DNA of 64,000 nucleotides from JBFWUW01 sp050247075 (GTDB lineage: Bacteria > Planctomycetota > Planctomycetia > Pirellulales > JBFWUW01). Below are positions 26,558 to 35,510 of the stretch, one piece after another (position 1 is the first letter of the stretch; every line of letters starts with the position of its first letter). Location: contig JBFWUW010000032.1 in NCBI GenBank assembly GCA_050247075.1, positions 1 to 64,000 on the forward strand, in the 5' to 3' direction. Below the pieces are notes generated by a model. The model saw only the letters and a list, made by a program, of their open reading frames with translations, was not told the DNA's origin and searched no databases. The position numbers and the translations under genes are program-made.

Positions 26558-27730
26558 ATGACCAGCGATGGTGCCACATTTCGATCCCGCATGCCAGTAG
26601 TCGAGCACTGGGCATTCCTCGACCATGCCGCCGTGGCGCCTATTCCACGGCCAACCCACGAGGCGGTTTCCGCCTGGTTGGAAGACGCCATGTTGCAGCC
26701 GGGCGTGGCCTGGGGCAAGTGGGCCGAACGTCTGGAAGGAGTCCGCCGCTCCGCCGCTCGCCTATTGCATGCCCGACCCGACGAAGTCGCTTTGATCCGC
26801 AATACCACCGAAGGGATCAATCTGGTTGCCGAAGGTTGGCCCTGGCAGCCAGGCGACAATGTGGTCACACCAGCGGGTGAGTTTCCCTCGAATTTGTACC
26901 CCTGGATGAATCTGGCCTCGCGCGGTGTGGAGCTGCGGGTGGTGCCGAACGCCGGCATGCGCGTCGATCTCGATCGGCTGGAGGCGGCCTGCGACTCGCG
27001 GACGCGGGTGGTGGCCGCCAGTTGGGTGGGCTACGCCAGCGGCTGGCGAACCGATGTCGCCCGGTTGGCGGAAGTGGCGCACCGTCACGGCGGCCTGTTG
27101 TTTCTGGATGCCATTCAAGGTTTGGGAGCTTTTCCGCTCGACGTGACGGCTGCTGGCGTCGATTTTATGGCCGCCGACGGGCACAAATGGCTATTGGGAC
27201 CAGAAGGCGCCGGACTGTTTTATGCGCGGCGAGAACACCTGGACCGGTTGCGGCCGATCGGCCTGGGATGGAACAGCGTGGCCCACGCCGGCCAGTTCGA
27301 CAACGTGTCGCTCGCACTCAAGCCGAGTGCCGCCCGATTTGAAGGTGGAACGTATCCCATGCCCGGCCTGATCGGTCTGGGAGCGAGCCTAGATCTGTTG
27401 CTCGACCAGGGAATCGCCAATATCGCCGCGCGGATCTTGGAACTGGGAGACGAGGCTTGCCGCCGCCTGCAAGCCATCGGCGCGGAAATCGCCAGCCACC
27501 GCGACGTGGACGCGGACGGCCACAATGGCCGCAGCGGAATAATCTCATTTGAGCTGCCGGGCTGCTCGCCGCCACTGGTCCGCCGCGAATGCCAGCGGCG
27601 CGGCGTGGTCCTCAATTGCCGTGGCGGCCGCCTGCGAATTAGCCCCCATGCTTACAACAACCAAGAAGATATCGAGCGGCTCATCGCCGCGCTCGAGGAA
27701 ATCTCGCGAACTACCTCGGCTAAAACGTGA
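26558..27730 (+). CDS. Class V aminotransferase (cysteine-desulfurase-like PLP enzyme)
   Basis: The protein has 390 residues from about ATG 26558; ATG 26591 is an alternative. RNTTEGINLVAEGW, DAIQGLGAFPLDV and the PLP-lysine motif ADGHKWLLGPEGAG follow the class V order. The lack of a clear active-site Cys loop (as in NifS/SufS/IscS) argues against a desulfurase; kynureninase-like or isopenicillin-N-epimerase-like enzymes are alternatives. Its 3' end overlaps the converging amidotransferase gene by 11 bases. Confidence 0.8.
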   Translation: MTSDGATFRSRMPVVEHWAFLDHAAVAPIPRPTHEAVSAWLEDAMLQPGVAWGKWAERLEGVRRSAARLLHARPDEVALIRNTTEGINLVAEGWPWQPGDNVVTPAGEFPSNLYPWMNLASRGVELRVVPNAGMRVDLDRLEAACDSRTRVVAASWVGYASGWRTDVARLAEVAHRHGGLLFLDAIQGLGAFPLDVTAAGVDFMAADGHKWLLGPEGAGLFYARREHLDRLRPIGLGWNSVAHAGQFDNVSLALKPSAARFEGGTYPMPGLIGLGASLDLLLDQGIANIAARILELGDEACRRLQAIGAEIASHRDVDADGHNGRSGIISFELPGCSPPLVRRECQRRGVVLNCRGGRLRISPHAYNNQEDIERLIAALEEISRTTSAKT

Positions 27731-28418
27731 CCGGCAGATCGGGCCAGGGCCAGGCATCCGCGGCGGGCGATACGTCGGGCTGCTCGACTTCGGGTATGGC
27801 CCGGGCGACATCCACCCCCGCCTTGCGCAGAAAATGGGCCAACATTCTAAAACCGCCCGCCGTCAATATCGACTCCGGGTGAAACTGAACTCCCACCACC
27901 GGAAATTGGCGATGTTGGAGCGCCATGATAATGCCCGACTCGGTACGGGCCGTGGCTTGCAACACGTCTGGCAGCGAGGCCGGTTCGACCATCAGCGAGT
28001 GATAGCGGCCCACCGTGAGCGGGTTCGGCAAATCGGCGAACAGCCCCTGCCCGTCGTGATGCACCAACGACGATCTTCCGTGAACCGGCTCGGGCGCACG
28101 GACGATTTTTCCGCCCAGGGCTTGGGCAATCGTTTGATGGCCCAGACAGACTCCCAGCATGGGAAGTTCAGCGTGCAGCTCGCGGACCACCTCAAGCGAA
28201 ACGCCCGCTTGTTCTGGCGAGCAGGGGCCGGGCGAAAGCACAACGGCCACGGGCCGCAACTGGCGAATGCCCGCCACGCTGATGGCGTCGTTACGGACTA
28301 CGACCGTCTCTTGCCCCAGCCGTTCAAAATAGCGGGCCAGATTAAAGACAAAGCTATCGTAGTTGTCGATCAGCAGCAGCGGCACGTCTGGCACGGGCGA
28401 AAAGGACCGACAGATCAC
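27720..28418 (-). CDS. Anthranilate / aminodeoxychorismate synthase amidotransferase subunit
   Basis: This glutaminase subunit of up to 232 residues shows LLIDNYDSFVFNLARYF, VVLSPGPCSPEQAG, the nucleophile elbow GVCLGHQTIAQALGG with intact Cys, and VGVQFHPESILT with the His-Glu pair. It supplies ammonia to TrpE (tryptophan) or PabB (folate); sequence alone cannot separate PabA from TrpG and no partner is in the window. The frame opens with GTG at 28418; GTG 28385, just before the domain, is also possible. An about 20-base tandem repeat lies directly upstream (28421-28510). Confidence 0.88.
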   Translation of the reverse strand: MICRSFSPVPDVPLLLIDNYDSFVFNLARYFERLGQETVVVRNDAISVAGIRQLRPVAVVLSPGPCSPEQAGVSLEVVRELHAELPMLGVCLGHQTIAQALGGKIVRAPEPVHGRSSLVHHDGQGLFADLPNPLTVGRYHSLMVEPASLPDVLQATARTESGIIMALQHRQFPVVGVQFHPESILTAGGFRMLAHFLRKAGVDVARAIPEVEQPDVSPAADAWPWPDLPVTF

Positions 28419-28420
28419 TC

Positions 28421-28510
28421 AATCGTCTTTAGCCGCCGGCCATCGTCTTTAGACGTTAACCTACTACTTTAGACGCCGGCCATCGTCTTTAGACGCCAGC
28501 CATCGTCCGC
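28421..28510. repeat. Tandem 20-base repeat, about 4.5 units
   Basis: The units CATCGTCTTTAGACGCCGGC (consensus) follow each other with exact 20-base period from 28421, with a few changes per unit. They lie immediately upstream of the amidotransferase start and cover the end of the gene remnant to the right. Confidence 0.85.
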
Positions 28511-28785
28511 AGATCGACTAGTTCTTGCGCCAGGCGATGTCGCAAGGGGCTTTCGGCTCGCAACTCATCCAATAGGGCTTCTGCCCGTTCAAACGCCTCG
28601 TTGGTCAAGGTGGCGTCTTTTTTGAAGATTTGCCGCCAAGTACGCGAAACCTCTTGTTCAGTGAGCAAAGCACGACCCTCGCGGAGGAACAGACCAACCG
28701 GTTGCCCGCGGCAGCACTACCGCCAAGCAACCTTGAAACGACCATTCTTTTGTAATCGGTTTCCGCACGCCGGGCAAGACAGCTA
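28489..28785 (-). pseudogene. Gene remnant with zinc-ribbon-like start and helical tail
   Basis: One minus-strand frame reads as protein over almost 300 bases: LSCPACGNRLQKNGRFKVAW, then a TAG stop, then GQPVGLFLREGRALL through ELVDLRTMAGV and TAA at 28489. The composition (charged, helical) is coding-like on both sides of the internal stop. No suitable start codon serves the second half alone. The TAA lies inside the 20-base tandem repeat. A broken gene is the best reading; the family is unknown. Confidence 0.45.
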
Positions 28786-28895
28786 TTTTGCGGGCCAAGA
28801 ATTCGTGGGTACAAACACGAACCTGGCGGCGTCAATGGTCCATCTACTAATTTTCAATATTTTAGTATGAAGTTAGTAGTTGCGAACGCCTTCGG

Positions 28896-30743
28896 CTACT
28901 CGCATTTGGCGTCGGCGAACCTGTCGAGCTTCAATTGCCGCAACAATTCTTGTGGGGGTGTGCCATTGGCGGTCCAGCCGCGCAATTGGTAGTAGCTTTG
29001 CTTGAGGGCGTCTAGCCGCTCGGGGGTCAAGCGCGATTGGCTGTCGCCGGTTAGCGGTTCGCTCAAAAAGCGCTCCGGCAAAGTGTCGTCGGCCGCGGTC
29101 CAACCGGCACGCAAATTGAACAGCTTCTTGGCGTTGACGATTCGCCGCGACGTTTGGCGCAGTTCGTCGGCGGTTACGTCCCAGCCGGTGACTTTGGCCA
29201 GCATGTCGGCCCCGGCGGCGAACAAGTCGTCGAACACACCGCGGAGAAACTTGCATAAGATCAGCGAATCCAACAGTGCCGCGCGGTCCTCGGTCTCGAT
29301 CGCCATTCGAACCGCGTTCAATCCAGGATCGCGGCGATCGACCTCGGTGGAAAAGTCAGCCTCGTAGGCCCCCGACCGGTTGTGGTCGGCGCCGCGCGTG
29401 CCGACGGCGAAGCCCAGCCCCATCGTCTGCAAGCCGCGCGGCTCGTAGCCCGGCAGTTCCAAGCCTTTCACATGCGCGGCAAAACTGGCCGCGCCGCCGC
29501 CAATCTCCGCCGCCGCGCGGCGGCTCCCCTCGGCCAGCAATTGGCCCAGTCCTTGCCGCCGCCCGATCTCGTCGATGGCCCGCAACAGCGCCCCGTTGTC
29601 GCCAAACCGCAGCCAAGGGGCAGCGAGCAAGCCCCGTTCGACACACTCCATGGCAAAGGCGATCGTGCCGCCCGTGCTGATGGTGTCCAGGCCCAACTGG
29701 TCGCATCGGCGCGAGGCCCGCAGCACCGTTTGAGAATCCTCGATACCGCACAACGGCCCCAGCGCAAACAAATTCTCGTATTCCACTCGCACGCCGGCGG
29801 AGGCTGGCTGGCCGGCGGCCTTTTCGCTCAGGCCGTAGATATGTTCGCAGCCGATGGTGCAAGCGGCACAGCTCTTTTGTGTTTTCTCGCGGGCAGCGGC
29901 CAACTGCTCTGGCGCTATCTGGGCCGCGCCCGCGAAGCTGCCCTGCTGGAAGTTGCGGGTCGGAAGCGTTCCCAGGCGGTTGAACAGCAGCAGATTGGCG
30001 GCGGTCCCCAGTTCACGATACTTGGCGGTGGCCGGCCCAAACGACCGCCGCGAAACATCCTTGGCCAATGCCGCCAGTCCGGCCGGATCGGCCCAAGCCG
30101 CGCGATGCGTGCCGCGCACGGCGACGGCTTTGAGTTGTTTCGAACCAAGCACCGCGCCGCTGCCGCCACGGCCGGCATGGCGGCCATCGTGCGAGATCGT
30201 GGAGTACCGCACCAGGTGCTCGCCCGCCGGCCCAATGGCGGCGATGGCAAAGTCTGGCCCCAACCGTTGTCGCAGCCGGCGTTCTGCCTCGTCGCAATCC
30301 AAGCCCCACAAATCGCTAGCCGGTTCCAGCCGCGTCTGGCCGTCCTCCACAATCAATACCGACGGCACGGCCGCGCGGCCGGCCAGCACGATGGCGTCGT
30401 GCCCGGTCTTCTTGCCGGCAATGGCAAACTGGCTGCTGGAGAGTGAGTCGTTGATGCAATTCGTGAGCGGGCTCTTGGAGACCACCGCGAACTTGGCCGA
30501 GGTAGTCAGCGGGCTGCCGACCAGCGGACTGAACACAAACGCCAGCGGTGCAGCGGGCGACAAGGGATCGAGTTCGGCCGCCCCCTCGGCCAGCATCAGG
30601 TAGACCCCAAGCCCACTGCCGCCCAAGAACCGGCGCAGCAAGTCTGGCGGCAGTTCAACAGTCCGCGCCGCGCCGTCCGTGAGATCGACCCGCAGATAGC
30701 GACCGTGATAACCGGGTGTCGATACGTGGACGGAATGGGGCAT
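28896..30743 (-). CDS. Aldehyde:ferredoxin oxidoreductase (tungsten/molybdopterin enzyme)
   Basis: The protein has 615 residues from ATG 30743, normal for the family. The N-terminal domain starts GYHGRYLRVDLTDGAARTVE and contains GGSGLGVYLM. The [4Fe-4S] ligands are SCAACTIGCEH (C-x2-C-x3-C) and the late LILCKFLRGV cysteine. GRGGSGAVLGSKQLKAVAVRG and TRGADHNRSGAYE are the pterin-binding regions. It oxidises aldehydes to acids and passes electrons to ferredoxin. No ferredoxin, MoaD-like or maturation gene is adjacent. It is divergent from the aquaporin gene. The substrate is not predictable. Confidence 0.93.
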   Translation of the reverse strand: MPHSVHVSTPGYHGRYLRVDLTDGAARTVELPPDLLRRFLGGSGLGVYLMLAEGAAELDPLSPAAPLAFVFSPLVGSPLTTSAKFAVVSKSPLTNCINDSLSSSQFAIAGKKTGHDAIVLAGRAAVPSVLIVEDGQTRLEPASDLWGLDCDEAERRLRQRLGPDFAIAAIGPAGEHLVRYSTISHDGRHAGRGGSGAVLGSKQLKAVAVRGTHRAAWADPAGLAALAKDVSRRSFGPATAKYRELGTAANLLLFNRLGTLPTRNFQQGSFAGAAQIAPEQLAAAREKTQKSCAACTIGCEHIYGLSEKAAGQPASAGVRVEYENLFALGPLCGIEDSQTVLRASRRCDQLGLDTISTGGTIAFAMECVERGLLAAPWLRFGDNGALLRAIDEIGRRQGLGQLLAEGSRRAAAEIGGGAASFAAHVKGLELPGYEPRGLQTMGLGFAVGTRGADHNRSGAYEADFSTEVDRRDPGLNAVRMAIETEDRAALLDSLILCKFLRGVFDDLFAAGADMLAKVTGWDVTADELRQTSRRIVNAKKLFNLRAGWTAADDTLPERFLSEPLTGDSQSRLTPERLDALKQSYYQLRGWTANGTPPQELLRQLKLDRFADAKCE

Positions 30744-31051
30744 GCAAACCAAGAGCGGAGGTTGGGGGCGGGTATTTGGCCCAATTGCATTCTAACCGTA
30801 GCCACAAGGCTCCTGCTATGTCGGCTTGAATCGGCTGCGATTGCTCCATTCCCAACATCCGTACCTCGAGCTGATCGCCACTCTCGAATCAAGCCGCGCC
30901 GCCAGATTCCGCCCGGCAGGCGGAACCTACTGGCCGTACCCTTGCCTCGGCATGGGGGGGTGATATAGTGCTGGCCGTCGCGGGCGCGATGCCTTACGGA
31001 CCGGCTTTACGCGGAGATTCTTGGCCTTTTTCGGCAACTAGGGGAAATGAC
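30744..31051. promoter_or_regulatory. Divergent promoter region, AOR / aquaporin
   Basis: This stretch of 308 bases between divergent genes has no gene and no strong repeat. AGGGGAA at about 31040 is a possible ribosome site for the aquaporin. Confidence 0.35.
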
Positions 31052-31762
31052 ATGCGAGATTCTGGCAAATGTTTCGTGGCCGAGTTCCTTGGCACGTTTA
31101 CGTTGGTGTTTATCGGTGCCGGTGCCGGAACGATGGCGGACCAACACAAATTCGGCATATTAGGGGTAGCGTTGGCGCACGGGCTGGCGCTGCTGGTCAT
31201 TGCCTATGCCTGGGGCAGCATCTCGGGCGCGCATGTCAACCCGGCGATTACAGCTTCGTTGGCTCTCACCGGCAAGATCCCTTGGGGCAAAGCGGCGGCC
31301 TATTGGGTGGCGCAGTTCGCGGCGGCGGGCGTGGCTGCCTATACGCTCAAGTTCTTGCTGGCGGAATATTTTCATAACGCGGGCATTGAGTCTAGCTACG
31401 GCAGTACGATCGGCGTCTTTACGCAGGGACTTGACGAAAACGCGATCCGCGTGGTGGTGCTGGAAGGCATCCTGACGTTCTTCCTGGCCATCGCCGTATT
31501 TGCTTCAGGCGTGGAAGGCAAGAATGGCAACGCCGCCGGCCTGGCTATCGGCTTGGTGCTGACGATGGATATTCTAGTCGGCGGCAGCCTGACTGGTGCC
31601 AGCATGAACCCGGCCCGCACGTTTGGACCGGCTCTGGTGGTGGGCGATTTTAGCTATCTGTGGATGTACATCGTCGGCCCAACCATTGGCGCATGCCTGG
31701 CGGGCCTGGTTTACAACGGCCTGTTTCTAGTTTCCCCCCAGACGGAAAAGAAAAAGAAGTAG
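31052..31762 (+). CDS. Aquaporin (MIP family channel)
   Basis: The protein has 236 residues from ATG 31052. Both pore boxes are canonical: SGAHVNPAITASLAL and TGASMNPARTFGPAL. Six hydrophobic segments are present, for example FLGTFTLVFIGAGAGTMA and LAIGLVLTMDILVGG. The residues beside the second NPA (R-T-F) and the absence of an Asp after it favour a water channel over a glycerol facilitator. The C-terminus is a Lys-rich tail. It converges with the oxidoreductase gene. Confidence 0.93.
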   Translation: MRDSGKCFVAEFLGTFTLVFIGAGAGTMADQHKFGILGVALAHGLALLVIAYAWGSISGAHVNPAITASLALTGKIPWGKAAAYWVAQFAAAGVAAYTLKFLLAEYFHNAGIESSYGSTIGVFTQGLDENAIRVVVLEGILTFFLAIAVFASGVEGKNGNAAGLAIGLVLTMDILVGGSLTGASMNPARTFGPALVVGDFSYLWMYIVGPTIGACLAGLVYNGLFLVSPQTEKKKK

Positions 31763-31776
31763 AGAACGGCCGGCTA

Positions 31777-33030
31777 TCAGTCTGGAAAACCGGGAGCGAA
31801 CGGCCAATCGGCTGGCTGGTAGGCCACGTCGAACTCTGCCGTCAATTGCGGTTTGCCCTGCTCCGCCAGGCTGTGCATGGCCGCGTCCAGGATGCCCGTG
31901 GTGAGCAACGTCCGCTCGACGGGATAGGCCGCCTGGCCGGTGTGGAACATGTGCTCGATGGCCCGCAGCAAATAGGCGAAATGCTCGAACGGATCGTGCT
32001 CTTGCGTGGGAAAGCGGATGGCAAACGGTTCAGCCTGGCCTTTGACCTTGGCGGCAAACCCAAAATCGGCCGACGCGCCATTGGCCATGGCCACCGTGGC
32101 CTTCAGCCCGTCGCGGTATTTGATCAAATACCACGACGCATCGGCCATGAGTATTTCCTCCGGTTTGCCGGCGCGATAGACCGGCACGCGGGCCATGGCC
32201 GCATCGAACAGTTCTCGCGACCAGCGGCCGGCCGCGGCGGCATTCCAGATCGCCTGGCCTTGCAGCACCTCGACGGACTCCACGCCGACTTCGCCCCCCT
32301 TGCGGCGCTCCACCAGGCATTGCAAGACCTCCGTGGCATGAAAGCCGTACCCTTCCAAGGGCCCGTAGCCCAGCGACATGGCCTCTTCCAATTCACAGTC
32401 GAGCGGCAACGTTTGCGATGGTGCCCGCCAGGCGACCGGCAACGAAGAACCGGCCATGAACGGTATCTTCATCTCGCGGGCCGTATCGTACATGTGTTTG
32501 GCGTCGGCCCAGGCATACGCCAGATGTTTGTCATTGAAGATCGGCGCGGTCTGGCCCACGCGGCGGTAAGTGGCAATGATCTCGTCGAAAAACCTTCGCC
32601 GGGGATACATGGTCTGCCCAGTGTCGGGCGTGTCGGGGTACTTGCCGTGCTCGCCAATGCTCAGTACGCCGGCAACCGCCAGCTTGTCGCTGCCCAAGGT
32701 GAGGGCTTCGTCGATGGTCTTGGCCAGGCGAAAGCCATGCTTCTCGGACAACGGCCGGCCGAGGTCATTTTCGGGGGTTTGATCGGTGTACAGCGCCACC
32801 AACTGTAAATCGGGACCGGGCCCGCCATCTTGCTTCCAGCCCTCGAGGACCTTGCCGACGATCACATCGGCGTGCGAGTTCTTGCGGTATTCCGAGACCA
32901 CCGCCGCGACGGGCAGCTTTTCGCGGGGGGCCGTTTGCCCCAATAGCCCGGCGGAAGAGGGCCAGACGGCGGCTCCGCCCAACAGTCCCAGGGAACCTTG
33001 CAAGAAATGACGGCGATCGAAGTGGTGCAT
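31777..33030 (-). CDS. Tat-exported Gfo/Idh/MocA-like oxidoreductase
   Basis: The protein has 417 residues from ATG 33030. The twin-arginine signal HHFDRRHFLQGSLGLLGG precedes a domain starting KLPVAAVVSEYRKNSHADVI. GFRLAKTIDEALTLG and DKLAVAGVLSIGEHGKYPDT fit the variant NAD-binding fold of this planctomycete-rich family, although the classic GxGxxG dinucleotide motif is not obvious. VFNDKHLAYAW-like and HATEVLQCLVERRKGGE stretches match the C-terminal domain. It probably acts on sugars or their acids in the periplasm. The catalytic EKP motif of Gfo/Idh is not seen. Confidence 0.65.
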   Translation of the reverse strand: MHHFDRRHFLQGSLGLLGGAAVWPSSAGLLGQTAPREKLPVAAVVSEYRKNSHADVIVGKVLEGWKQDGGPGPDLQLVALYTDQTPENDLGRPLSEKHGFRLAKTIDEALTLGSDKLAVAGVLSIGEHGKYPDTPDTGQTMYPRRRFFDEIIATYRRVGQTAPIFNDKHLAYAWADAKHMYDTAREMKIPFMAGSSLPVAWRAPSQTLPLDCELEEAMSLGYGPLEGYGFHATEVLQCLVERRKGGEVGVESVEVLQGQAIWNAAAAGRWSRELFDAAMARVPVYRAGKPEEILMADASWYLIKYRDGLKATVAMANGASADFGFAAKVKGQAEPFAIRFPTQEHDPFEHFAYLLRAIEHMFHTGQAAYPVERTLLTTGILDAAMHSLAEQGKPQLTAEFDVAYQPADWPFAPGFPD

Positions 33031-33273
33031 ACAAGCGCCTCGCGGGGTGGGAGAGCAGGCGGAACGGTCGATCGGGCGGGAGCCTGCGAACAGGCCATGC
33101 TCAAATTCTAGTCCAAAATGCCGCCTGGCAACACCGTTTTGGCGGAAGTCGATGGACCGCATGCGGCCGTGGATGGGTAACAACGGGCCTGGAATCGCGC
33201 CTAGCCTGATGGAGGCCAGCGGCACCGTGCGGCTGGCGTTTTAGGATCTCGCGCGGAACAACTTCGGCGGTCT

Positions 33274-33381
33274 TCTCCCTCTCCCACTGGGAGAGGGCCG
33301 GGGTGAGGGTTTGCTGGTGGAAAAACGCTTCGCCACATCCCCCTCTCCCCAACCCTCTCCCGGAGTACCGGGAGAGGGAGT
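33274..33381 (+). repeat. CCCTCTCCC paired palindromic repeat, copy 2
   Basis: It has the same two-part structure as at 21541, with spacer TTTGCTGGTGGAAAAACG in the middle. Confidence 0.85.
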
Positions 33382-33635
33382 GTCGGTCCGCAACCCCAAG
33401 AGGGACGGTAGGGCACGCAACGCGCTATGCCGATCGACGCGCCAAGCCGCGGTTGCGGTGTCGAGAAAGTCGAGAGACGATCTCCAGTCCGTGCTTACCT
33501 GAACCGCCGCCGGTAGCCCGTCGTATGCGGCCACGGTCGCCATCCTGTGTGGCGGATGCCCCCGTTCCCTCTTGGTTTTTTGAACTTGAGCAGATGATCA
33601 ACCTTCCGCGGGAAAGGTCCGCGTTGGCGTGATTT

Positions 33636-33740
33636 CTCCCTCTCCCTCTGGGAGAGGGCCGGGGTGAGGGTTGTGTCGGATTGAGAGCCTCTCGCACCGT
33701 CGCCCTCTCCCCAACCCTCTCCCGGAGTACCGGGAGAGGG
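33636..33740 (+). repeat. CCCTCTCCC paired palindromic repeat, copy 3
   Basis: It has the same two-part structure as at 21541. It is flanked by a 20+ base direct repeat beginning CCGCGGGAAAGGTCCGCG (33607 and 33780), which hints that it arrived by insertion or by a duplication of the truB 3' end. Confidence 0.85.
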
Positions 33741-33772
33741 GGCGTGACGATGTTCTTGTTCCGCGCGAGTTG

Positions 33773-34657
33773 CTAGCCATCCGCGGGAAAGGTCCGCGTT
33801 GGCTTCAACCAGCCGTCGCCGCGCGGCTGCAATAGCGCCACCAACCGGCCGGCGGCGTCGATGGCGGCGGTCTCGCCAGTATGTACGCAGTCGGGCCGCT
33901 CTAAGAGTTGGCCGTTGGCCAAGCGGCGCGACTCTTGTTCGTCGACCAGCAGCGAAGGCAAGCCGACGATGGCCGCGCGCGGCGGCAGCAGGAACTGCCC
34001 AATATTGTCCCGCGTGAGCTGCTCGGGCGCAACTGCGTTCTCCAGCCGGAAATCACCGATGGCCGTCCGCGCCAGAGCGCTCATCACGGCGTCGCTACCG
34101 ACCGCGCGGGCCAGATCGCGTCCCAGCGAACGGACATATGTACCGGACCCGCACTCGATTTCCAGCGACAGACGTGGATAGTCGTAATCCGTCAGCGTGA
34201 GTTGGTGGATGGTGACCGTCCGTGGAGCCAGATCGACCTGCTGGCCGGCGCGGGCCAGATCGTAGGCCCGGCGGCCGGCCACCTTCAGGGCCGAGAAGGC
34301 CGGGGGACGCTGTGATATTTCTCCCAGAAAGTTGGGGATGGCGGCTTCGAACTCGGCCCGCGTCGGTTGGGGCGGGTGGTCGAGCAACGTGACTTCCCCT
34401 TCAATGTCCTCGGTGGGGCTGGTGCGGCCAAGCAAGAACTGGCCGCGGTAGCGCTTGGGCATCTGCTGCACGTATTCGATCAACCGCGTGGCTTGGCCCA
34501 TGCAGATGACCAGCACGCCCGTCGCCAGCGGGTCAAGCGTGCCGGCATGCCCCACCTTGGCCGGCTTGACCAGGCGTGCCACCACATCCACCACCCGGCG
34601 CGAAGTCATGCCGGGTGGCTTGTGGACGATCAGCAGTCCGTTGCGCGCGTGGGACAT
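33773..34657 (-). CDS. truB: tRNA pseudouridine-55 synthase
   Basis: The protein has 294 residues from ATG 34657. NGLLIVHKPPGMTSRRVVD and the catalytic block VGHAGTLDPLATGVLVICMG (Asp nucleophile in GTLDP) are diagnostic of TruB, with KRYRGQFLLGRTSPTEDIEG, QRPPAFSALKVAGRRAYDLA and CGSGTYVRSLGRDLA following. It makes pseudouridine at position 55 of tRNA. The last ten residues (PTRTFPADG) are encoded by a sequence that is repeated 174 bases further downstream, so the C-terminus may have been altered by a repeat insertion. Confidence 0.96.
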   Translation of the reverse strand: MSHARNGLLIVHKPPGMTSRRVVDVVARLVKPAKVGHAGTLDPLATGVLVICMGQATRLIEYVQQMPKRYRGQFLLGRTSPTEDIEGEVTLLDHPPQPTRAEFEAAIPNFLGEISQRPPAFSALKVAGRRAYDLARAGQQVDLAPRTVTIHQLTLTDYDYPRLSLEIECGSGTYVRSLGRDLARAVGSDAVMSALARTAIGDFRLENAVAPEQLTRDNIGQFLLPPRAAIVGLPSLLVDEQESRRLANGQLLERPDCVHTGETAAIDAAGRLVALLQPRGDGWLKPTRTFPADG

Positions 34658-34832
34658 GTGTCAGCGACCGATGGAATGCAAGTTGGGCCCGCCGGGCCTG
34701 TCACACGGTCGATCTCGCGTGCAGCAACTCACCTGCCTTTGCCGGTCGTCGTTGGCGCAAAGAGCCTGTTGTGCAGACCGAAATTCATGGACGGTGACGT
34801 AAATTCCTGGAACGATCCGTGGCGCCCGTTCA

Positions 34833-35249
34833 CTACATTGTGGCTGGCTTCGCTTCAACATGCCGGGCAAAGTTGTTCAGAATTGCTTGCCAGCCGTCTC
34901 GCTGCTGTTCCATCGAGTGTGTTTCCTCGCCGTCGAACGCCACGCGTACGACGACGCCCGCCGGAGTCTGGTCAAACTCCACAACCGCGGTGCGGTCACC
35001 AAAGGAATACTCGATCAGCTTGTTCTCGATGATCTTGGTGTAGACGCCGGCAAAGTCAAAGCCAAAACCGCCATCCTTCGCCTCCATGCGAGACGAGAAC
35101 CGGCCACCAACGCGCAGATCGACGGAAGCCGCGGTGGTATGCCAGTCCGCGGAGGCGGCGTTCCATTGCTTGATATCGGCCGGCGATGTGTACGCGCGCC
35201 AAACTTCATCAATTGGCGCGTTTACAGTGGTTTCGACATGGATTCTCAT
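34833..35249 (-). CDS. SRPBCC / AHSA1-type hydrophobic-ligand-binding protein
   Basis: The protein has 138 residues. IHVETTVNAPIDEVWRAYT followed by IKQWNAASADWHTTAA is the N-terminus of the START/Bet v1-like AHSA1 family, and EQQRDGWQAILNNFARHVE is the long C-terminal helix. These proteins bind hydrophobic ligands or assist chaperones. The gene stands alone. Confidence 0.88.
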   Translation of the reverse strand: MRIHVETTVNAPIDEVWRAYTSPADIKQWNAASADWHTTAASVDLRVGGRFSSRMEAKDGGFGFDFAGVYTKIIENKLIEYSFGDRTAVVEFDQTPAGVVVRVAFDGEETHSMEQQRDGWQAILNNFARHVEAKPATM

Positions 35250-35510
35250 GATGGCCTGCCTCGGTGACTGGTGGACGGGTAATAATCTTGCGGCACGCTC
35301 CCGCAGCCGTGCAATGGCGCGTCAACGTGCGACACGTTTTGGACCGGAACCTCGTTCGCGGTGCGATAACGGGCGGCCCGGCCGCCATGCTACACCGCAA
35401 ACAGACGCATTGCTACGCGGCCGGAGATGGCAGGCGGCAAACCCCGCGTTCACGGTGCCGGTGGCGACGAGGTGTGCGATCGTGCTGAGCTACCGCCGTT
35501 CCGCTGGTGG

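Larger units (their letters stand above)
33031..33772. other. Intergenic region with two CCCTCTCCC repeat copies
   Basis: Repeat copies lie at 33274-33381 and 33636-33740. CCGCGGGAAAGGTCCGCGTT begins at 33607 and is repeated at 33780, so the second repeat copy sits between direct repeats that include the 3' end of truB. No gene is supported. Confidence 0.6.

Noticed and set aside
28421..28510. Possible small CRISPR array
   Set aside because: The units follow each other directly without spacers, and no cas gene is near; it is a simple tandem repeat.
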